This document shows, piece after piece, positions 57,968 to 64,000 of a stretch of DNA of 64,000 nucleotides (within the stretch, counting starts at the first letter, position 1; every line of letters begins with the position of its first letter). The stretch covers positions 3,899,151 through 3,963,150 of the forward strand of contig NC_003071.7 in NCBI RefSeq assembly GCF_000001735.4. Reading direction: 5' to 3'. Below the pieces are notes generated by a model that had not been told where the DNA came from, searched no databases, and saw only the letters and a list, made by a program, of their open reading frames with translations. The DNA is from Arabidopsis thaliana. Lineage: Eukaryota; Streptophyta; Magnoliopsida; Brassicales; Brassicaceae. A program made the translations under genes and the position numbers.

Positions 57968-59040
57968 ATTCCGCCAAGTCAAGCTATTGACTCAAAACAA
58001 GCGCTTAGTGGGAGCCAACCCTCTGTTTGATTTTTCTTTTCCCTTTCTTTTATTTTCTTTCATTTTTGATTTATTTTTCCCGCTTTCTCTGGATTTGAAT
58101 GCCACTGGGGACAGTGTCGTTTAAGTCTGGGGGAGGTTCTTACTAATATTGGTTTTATTTTTGATTCTTATTCTTTTTTGTTTTTGAGTTTATGGAGTCT
58201 AAAAAAAAAAAAAAAAAAAATGTTTGCTTTAATTTAGTTAGGAATCATGATCTATATTTCTCATGTTTATTGCCTGATTGATGAGTGCTGCAGGTTCGAG
58301 TCAATCAGACTATTGGAAAATCTAGATAGCAAACCAACAGACTTGAGGATATCCTAGTTTCCAACTCAACCACTAAGGCTGGAGCTAATCTCACTGCTAT
58401 TCCTTTTACCTCTTCAAGCGGTTAGTATTCATAGATCTTGACTCCTTGTTCATACCTGATATTGAGACCAATGTGATAAAAAGAATATGATCCTCTCTCC
58501 TTTTAAAAAATAAATAAATTATAATGAGAGATTGAGACGACTTTCAGATAGTGTATAGGGGTAGGAATGTTTCCTATGACCCCATTATTATTTATTATTT
58601 GGAATGATCAATTACAAAGGTATGAAAATGCCGAGGGTGTCGATCCAGTATGCGAGTTCCCCTTTGTTTACTCTCTAAAAAGAATAAGTCTGGGGGAGAG
58701 AAAGAACAACGAAAAAGAAAAAAAATAAAAAAAATATATATATATATATATATAAAGAATGGTCAATTTATCATGGTATAGTACAGGAATGAGTATAGAA
58801 GGATCTTGAATGTTGGCTTGTTTGATGAGACCCAACGATGAAAGCCTGGTGGGTATAGTTGTGGAACTTAGGTATGGAATCTAGAATGTTGTGTAAGCTT
58901 TCAGAGAAGTACATTTTGGTTAGGATTTGGTTAGACTTGTTAGGCATATGGACTTAGTTTGAATGATCATGGCAATAGGCTAGAGAATGTTGGGAGTTCC
59001 TTTGTTTTCAAAACCTCTTCCACGGGTTCGGCTTTTGTGT
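57968..59040 (+). other. 3' non-coding region of element A
   Basis: Holds CACTGGGGACAGTG (a 5-bp stem with loop GGGA) followed by TCGTTTAAGTCTGGGGGAGG (58104-58136), an internal polypurine-like tract. A poly(A) run lies at 58201-58220 and an (AT)n run at about 58734-58754. No gene seen. Confidence 0.65.
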
Positions 59041-59078
59041 TTTGCTTGAGGGCAAGCAAAAGCTAAGTCTGGGGGAGT
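59041..59078 (+). other. Stem-loop and polypurine tract of element A
   Basis: TTTGCTTGAGGGCAAGCAAA (59041-59060), identical to the stem-loop of element B, followed by AGCTAAGTCTGGGGGAGT up to the 3' LTR. Confidence 0.85.
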
Positions 59079-60247
59079 TGATATAACCCGATTTTCACCG
59101 ATTTTATCTATGTTTTATGTATAGGATTTTGAGTCTTTATGTTATTTCTCGAATCTTTTTAGTGTCTTTTCAGGTATTCTATGCAATGGGACAACAATGG
59201 AGATAAGGAGACATTTTGGAGCAAAAGCTAAGGAAAAGGAAGCTAAGGACGATTTTTGTTCAGGAATCAGCGAGGAGTGTCGACCGATACACTCTTGGTG
59301 TCGATCGACACAAGTTTCGGCCCATCAAAAACCCTAGATGCTTTCGAGTTTCCAGAAGCTCAAGTTTGCCGCAGAAGACTTCTCTATTTGCATTATTAGT
59401 CTCTGGACGTTTTTAGGGTCTATATATATTGTTTTTAGACCTAAGTTTCGTTTATTAAGTCTTTTATCAAGTTCTTTGCAAAACCCTATTGTGAGAGACA
59501 TAAGCTATTCATCCCTTGTTCTTCAGAGTTTCATTCAGATCTATATACAGTGAAGAGATCCCTTCTTTCCCATTCTCTATTTACTGTGTTTATGCTTTTT
59601 AACTCAATCATGTTGTTTGCTTCATCCAGTATGTCTGAGTAATCTGCTTGTTAGGAATAGGGTTTCTCATTAAGGATTCATATGGTTTAGTAGATTACCC
59701 CCTTTGCTAGGTTATCTATAGAATTCTTCATCTTTGATTGTTCTTAATGCTAAATCTAGAGTAATTAACTAGATCTTGAATCCAGACAATAGATATGCCC
59801 GCCATAGGTATCTGTAGTTGGATCTATTATTTGATGAGTCTGGTTTAAAGGTGTGTAATAAGAATCGGCCTATTTACTAAGATGATCAATTGAACTCGTT
59901 AAGAATGCATATTTAGGTTGACAGTCTCTTGGCGGGCACGCCCACTCGTTATTCCATCATTAGAGTTTGAGTTTAAGAATGGTTTGATAACAACCTAGCT
60001 TTCATTAGATCTACTAACCAATAGTTTCCTGAGAATACCCTGTTCCTAGCTCTTTATTAAATCGTTTACACCCAATCAATCTGCTGTTTTCTTAATTTCA
60101 TTTTCTTACTATTTCACTCATACCCTGCTAGCTTAATCTTGACATTTAACTCACTGTTTGAAAGAAGAACTCCGTGAATTCGATCCTAAAATAATGCAAT
60201 TGATCTCTTATTTGAGAGAGTAGTTCTAGGTAATTTGAACCATATCA
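59079..60247 (+). repeat. Element A 3' LTR
   Basis: 1169 bp, TGATATAACCCG to CCATATCA. TATATATA at 59421-59428. The palindromic pair is kept at 59277-59290 and 59298-59312. The block 59624-59799 is the reverse complement of 46045-46219 in the 5' LTR. About 40 bases present in the 5' LTR near 46320-46365 are missing or scrambled here. Confidence 0.92.
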
Positions 60248-60252
60248 GCGAG
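60248..60252. repeat. Right target-site duplication GCGAG of element A
   Basis: GCGAG directly after the 3' LTR, paired with 45510-45514. Confidence 0.9.
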
Positions 60253-61818
60253 TCACCAATATCATGGGGAAAGTTAGGAAGTCCTTTGTTAGCTTTGCTT
60301 CAAGGCTTTTGAGCATGCCGCCTCCTCCGGCTCCGGTTCAAGAAGAAGTTCGTCCTCTCGACGATGTTACGACCCCAATGCTTCCTTCCGTGGTTTCTGG
60401 CCCTTCTGATGTTGATCAGGTTTCTCACGAGACCTTGATCGTCCAAGATTCTCAAGACCGGACGTGTCTTGAAGGGGCCGACAATGCTCAAGCTCAACTG
60501 ATTGTCGGTGGCGATCAGAACCAAACTATCTCTACTCAGGTCGTTGAACTTGAGGTTCAAGTTATCAAAGGCAATCAGCCTGCCGCAATTCATACCGCCA
60601 CATCTGAAGGCGTGAGGATCGATGTTGACCTGACCATCCTTGATTCAAACAAGGATGGAACTGCTGCGGATCATGAGACTTCGAGGCAGTCCCGTGAAGA
60701 GAAAGGGAAAGGGGTGGCCAGTCAATCCAAGAAGAGATCGGCCACTGAAGCCGGCCTAACGGATGGAGCTCCCGTGCCAAAGACTTTTTGTCTGTCTAGG
60801 GGTGAAGCTCTTAATCCCGACCAATTTACATTCAAGTATACTGGTGATAAATTTCTCGTAAGAGATCGTGAGGCTGCCAGTCATCTCTGGCGTAACTTGA
60901 TGCTTCCTGGGGCAAGAGAGTTCCCCAACCCTGACGATCTGGTCCTGAAGGAGGAGTATCAGAAGTTTGCCAGATGGTCTTTAAAGGTATGTGTCGATTA
61001 CACAAGTATTCTATTTTTTTATTCTCTATGTTTTGTTCTGACTGCAATCTTTATTTCATCAGACCGCCGCTTTGGCCAATGATCTAATCGCTTCATCCGA
61101 TCGCAAACTGAGGTTGAAGCTCGCAGACAGGGACACCTTCGACAACTTGAAGAAATGTGCGGACCAAGCAAAGATCATCTATGCAAGGGATATGAAGGAG
61201 ATGGCCGCTTTGAAGGATGCCGATGAGACCCACAAGACAGAGATCAACTCGCTGAATGACGAGGTCACCAGACTTAATGGTCGCGAGGCTGATCTTTTGA
61301 AAGAGATTGGTGAAGTTCAGGTCGCACTTGTCGCGGCAAAAGAGCACGAGGAGAGAGAATGTATCAGGCTTCAGACCGACCGAGCTGCGAAGGTCTCCCA
61401 TACTACTAGGAAGGCTCAAAACCGTCTCGACAAGATGAAGGCCTATCTCACCGAGCAGGAAGAGATCGTTAAGCCTAAGGTGGACGCTCTGAACCAAGCC
61501 CAAGGCGTAGAGGAAGTGGTTGGCATCTTGATAGGAAGAGGTGCAAAGATTGCAGCGGCCGAGCTAGAGGGCCTAAAGGTCTTAACCCAAAAGGTGAACG
61601 ATGAGGTCAATGCCTTGAATGTCATTGAGTTCGGAGAGGGCGATCTGAACATGTCTCCAGATCAACTTGGTTTTCAAGGCAATCTTCTCAAGTTGCTCCC
61701 GTGGCCGATCAGCATGGTTCCATCGTCGACCTCTTCAACCGAAGTGATATTCGCCATCTCAGCGTTGAGGAAGGCGAACAGAATCCAACGACCTGATGAT
61801 GTCGTTTTGTACTTGTAA
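60253..61818 (+). pseudogene. Gene X1, 3' half: linker and long coiled coil
   Basis: Continues the gene interrupted at 45514. Exon part 60253-60986 is a Pro/Ser/Asp-rich linker followed by DQFTFKYTGDKFLVRDREAA. An intron (60987-61062, GTATGT...CATCAG) leads to exon 61063-61818, which opens with LANDLIASSDRKLRLKLADR and forms a long heptad-rich coiled coil (EINSLNDEVTRLNGREADLL; RKAQNRLDKMKAYLTEQEEI). A one-base change near 61690 alters the C-terminal frame. The exon is open for about 250 residues, better kept than the 5' half. Function unknown; a structural or self-associating role is a guess from the coiled coil. Confidence 0.65.
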
Positions 61819-61836
61819 TTATTTTAAAGACAATTT

Positions 61837-61960
61837 GATCGTGGACCCAACTTTCGAGGCGATTTAAATATTGTATCTGACTGTGGACCCGTTTTGAGGC
61901 GGTCAAAGAAAATACTTGTTCAACCGTGGACCCACTTTCGGGGCGGTTTTAAATTTAGTT
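61837..61960 (+). repeat. Three ~42-bp repeats with GTGGACCC
   Basis: GTGGACCC followed by a TTTTCGAGGCGG-like string starts at 61841, 61883 and 61926, spacing 42 and 43 bases. It lies just after the stop of gene X1, in the likely 3' UTR or the spacer to gene X2. Confidence 0.75.
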
Positions 61961-62257
61961 TCCATTTTCTACAATTTCCAATTTTGCTTGTTTCATTCGA
62001 AACTAAAAAGGAAAATTGTCTCGTTTTTTTTTTCTCCTTTTTGAAAAAGAAAAGCAAAGACTTTCGAATTTAAGCAAGTTCCCATTTTTTCTTCTAGGGA
62101 AGAGAAATTTTCCATTTTTTCGTGGAAAAGAAAAACGAGAATTTCCTCATCGCGGTTTAGCAAATCCCTAATTCTATTTGCTTCCTCCATCTTATAAGTA
62201 CCCCTTCGAGCAAGAACGATTTTCTTATCGAACCTTTTTCTTCCTTTTAGTTGTAGA
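61961..62257 (+). promoter_or_regulatory. Spacer and leader of gene X2
   Basis: Alternating T-rich and A-rich tracts (for example TTTTTTTTTCTCC at about 62025, GAAAAGAAAAACGAG at about 62122). TATAAGTA at 62194-62201 lies 57-64 bases before the ATG at 62258 and is a weak TATA candidate. No coding seen. Confidence 0.35.
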
Positions 62258-63093
62258 ATGGAGAGCGCCGGATCCTCATTCCTTGTCAGGAAAAATGTTC
62301 CAACCTTTTCTAATGCGGAGGCAATTGAGTGGGGAATGCCGTTCTTTAACAACGTCTGTGTTCCGTGGACTCTTCTGTTCTAGGCGAGCTCAGAGGGAAG
62401 GCGTGAAGCGGAAGGATTCCTATCATGTGTTGAATCAAGACACAAGGAGTATCGTGAGATATTGAGCTACTATGAAGAACGCTAGTCTGACATCCTTCAT
62501 AAACTAGCCATGTTGAAGTCGCATCTACGTTATTGGATCAAGAATGGTTTCTAAAGATTGGCTCCCATGCTAGACATCCTCTTGTCATATTTCAACGACT
62601 GTGCCCAAGATGTTGTTGTCGCCTCGAAGGAAAGGAATCCCACAATTATCGCTGACGGAGATTTCGTTCCCAGAGCGCCTCAACTGTTCTATCTTGGATC
62701 ATCCGCCTCCGATGCCGAAAGCACCGAGTGTCAGAATTTTGTTAACCAGGTGAGAACTGTTTAACCTATCGTTTTTTTTTGATGTGATTCTTATGATTCC
62801 ATCGTTCTTTTCTTCATGTCGGATTTATGCATGAGGATCAGTGCCGCGAGCTACAATACTTATGAACTAAGAAACAAAAGGTGGATTCTCGCCTTGAGGA
62901 GCTTGAAGCTCTGATTACTAAACTGAGACGGAAGAAAAGAAGGGTCGTCACCCGTCTGGATGAAATCGAACAAACGATCAAAGCGTTGGAAATTCGTTCA
63001 GAGGATTGGGAGAAAGTTGGTCTTCAGCTGGTGTGGCCTATGCCGAATCGCCTTCTCAAAGACAACCGCGTCGTTTCGGATCGGACGATTTGA
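62258..63093 (+). pseudogene. Coiled-coil protein of unknown function (gene X2), broken
   Basis: Second gene of the unit. ATG at 62258 (MESAGSSFLVRKNVPTFSNA). Exon 1 (62258-62749) stays in one frame apart from stops at about 62381, 62483 and 62552 (pieces: REAEGFLSCVESRHKEYREI; KNGF-stop-RLAPMLDILLSYF; NPTIIADGDFVPRAPQLFYL). Donor GTGAGA at 62750; acceptor ATCAG at 62837-62841. Exon 2 continues in frame with one stop, then VDSRLEELEALITKLRRKKR and EIEQTIKALEIRSEDWEKVG, a charged coiled coil, to a stop at 63091-63093. I do not recognise a named domain. The shared style with X1 suggests they worked together (inference). Confidence 0.6.
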
Positions 63094-63210
63094 TGCTTCC
63101 ATCTGGCCTGTAGCTCTCCTGAATGCTATGAAATGTTCTCTTACCATGCCTTTGTCATGATAGAAGATGATCCTTAGTAGTATTTAGGTCATTTCTCTTT
63201 TTATCTTTCC

Positions 63211-63350
63211 TCGAATAAACGCCCTTGTAATGGCTACCGATCTTATTTGATCACTTTAATTCTTTTCGAATAAACGTCTTTGTAATACCTATTAGAAAAA
63301 CGTCTTTCGAATAAACGTGTTTGTAATACCTATTAGAAAAACGTTTCTGT
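63211..63350 (+). repeat. TCGAATAAACG tandem repeats
   Basis: TCGAATAAACG(T/C) starts at 63211, 63266 and 63307. Copies 2 and 3 are 41 bases apart and share TTTGTAATACCTATTAGAAA. A further ACCTATTAGAAAAA is at about 63391, and its partial inverse TTTCTAATAGG follows at 63411, so the end of this block could fold into a hairpin. Confidence 0.75.
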
Positions 63351-63688
63351 CTGAACCAGAGCTTAAGTGCGAGAAAACTAGTCTCGGTTATACCTATTAG
63401 AAAAATTAAGTTTCTAATAGGGTGTAGATAATTTCACTACTGCATCCATGTGAGACGCGCATCAAACACCTGGCCAGGGCGCCGAGATTTGACTTGTTAC
63501 AGATCTTAAAGCGAAGGATTGCCTACGTACCCGGTGAAGGGATCAAGCCATTCGTAGTTCATATTACATAAGATCAAACAGGCGATTTTTTTTTTTTTTT
63601 TTTGAAATCTATATATAGTAATAATACTTTTTGAGGTGAACAGCATTCCAAGGATATTCCACCTCTTTTAGCTTCATGGTCATCAGTG
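63351..63688. other. 3' flank of the two-gene unit
   Basis: Non-coding. Contains GGATTGCCTACGTACCCGG followed by GGGATCAAGCCATTCGTAGTTC (63516-63560), a string I have an impression of near transposon ends in related plants but cannot assign, and a run of 18 T's at about 63587-63604. Confidence 0.35.
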
Positions 63689-64000
63689 ATATATCCCTGT
63701 TTTCACTAATTTTCTATGTTTTAGGTATAGGATCTTGAGTCTTTATGTTATTTTTCGAGTCTTTTTAGTGTCTTTTCAGGTATTCTATGCAGTGGGATAA
63801 CAATGGAGATAAGGAGATATTTTGGAGCAAGAGCTAAGGAAAAGGAAGCTAAGGACGATTTTGGATTTAGGATCAGCGAGGAGTGTCGAGCGACACACTC
63901 TTGGTGGAAATTTGCCCGAGAAGACTTCCCTATTTACATTATTAGTCCCTAGACGTTTTTAGGGTTTATATACATTGTTTAGACCTAAGTTTTGAGGATC
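63689..64000 (+). repeat. Third element A-type LTR, runs off the window
   Basis: Starts TGATATATCCCTGTTTTCAC and aligns with the element A LTRs to the window end. It has its own differences: the palindrome is GTGTCGAGCGACAC at 63893-63906, and about 50 bases that carry the second palindrome are missing after CTTGGTGG. It is older or from a sister lineage. Confidence 0.85.

Larger units (their letters stand above)
45515..60247 (+). mobile_element. Athila-like element A (complete, with element B nested inside)
   Basis: LTR element of 14,733 bp, or about 6.5 kb without the nested element B and its duplicated target. LTRs 45515-46675 and 59079-60247 start TGATATAACCCG and end CCATATCA. The element is flanked by GCGAG on both sides, with a primer site at 46678 and polypurine tract before 59079. 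Internal coding covers gag and protease only. I find no reverse transcriptase, RNase H or integrase, so it looks non-autonomous. It sits inside gene X1. Confidence 0.92.

Noticed and set aside
58734-58754. (AT)n run as a transposon target or functional element
   Set aside because: A simple microsatellite in the 3' region of element A.
1-64000. tRNA, rRNA or other structured RNA genes
   Set aside because: I looked for tRNA-like A and B boxes and rRNA strings and saw none beyond the retroelement primer sites, but a covariance-model scan was not possible.

Overview
The window looks like plant heterochromatin from a Brassicaceae genome. It is AT-rich, I find no intact host gene, and nearly every recognisable coding stretch is a broken transposable-element gene. 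The families are typical of Arabidopsis relatives: Athila-type Ty3/gypsy LTR elements, a Tekay/Del-type chromovirus piece, L1-type LINEs, Helitrons with RPA-like OB-fold genes, hAT and PIF/Harbinger remnants, and a MULE with a DUF1985-Ulp1 gene. Family names come from recognising protein motifs by eye; no database search was run.

Layout from the left. 1-1396 is an Athila gag-protease fragment. It is cut by a minus-strand Tekay-like gag start and LTR (1397-3080). A LINE 3' end follows (about 3565-4497). 4498-14494 holds an RPA1-like pseudogene, split by a minus-strand solo LTR (7110-8639), and three tandem RPA/DUF223-like OB-fold pseudogenes. 15078-20013 is a Helitron Rep/helicase pseudogene with a large helicase deletion. 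20014-23310 is an Athila LTR plus gag, 23311-26687 a LINE with a poly(A) tail, 26688-28429 a hAT transposase remnant, and 28830-29633 a PIF/Harbinger ORF1-like remnant. 30821-34230 is a candidate minus-strand Helitron carrying an RPA1 fragment. 34300-37395 holds two hAT remnants in opposite orientations. 37700-43619 is a MULE: a plus-strand DUF1985-Ulp1 gene converging on a minus-strand mudrA-like transposase.

44466-63093 is a two-gene transposon-like unit (a putative 'gypsy-type transposase' domain protein with a coiled coil, then a second coiled-coil protein). It is interrupted by a nest that can be fully resolved. Athila-like element A (45515-60247, target duplication GCGAG) lies inside the first gene. 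Element B (49106-57299, target duplication TAACT) lies inside the protease gene of A. Both A and B carry gag/protease coding but no visible reverse transcriptase or integrase. The two LTRs of A differ by an internal inversion of about 175 bp. A third A-type LTR starts at 63689 and runs off the window.

The observations most worth following are: the cluster of RPA-like genes next to a Helitron Rep/helicase and again inside a second candidate Helitron; the dense palindromic motifs with a TCGATCGA core in three Athila-like LTR families, read in element A as repeated VDRH peptides; the inverted segment between paired LTRs; and the stem-loops before polypurine tracts.
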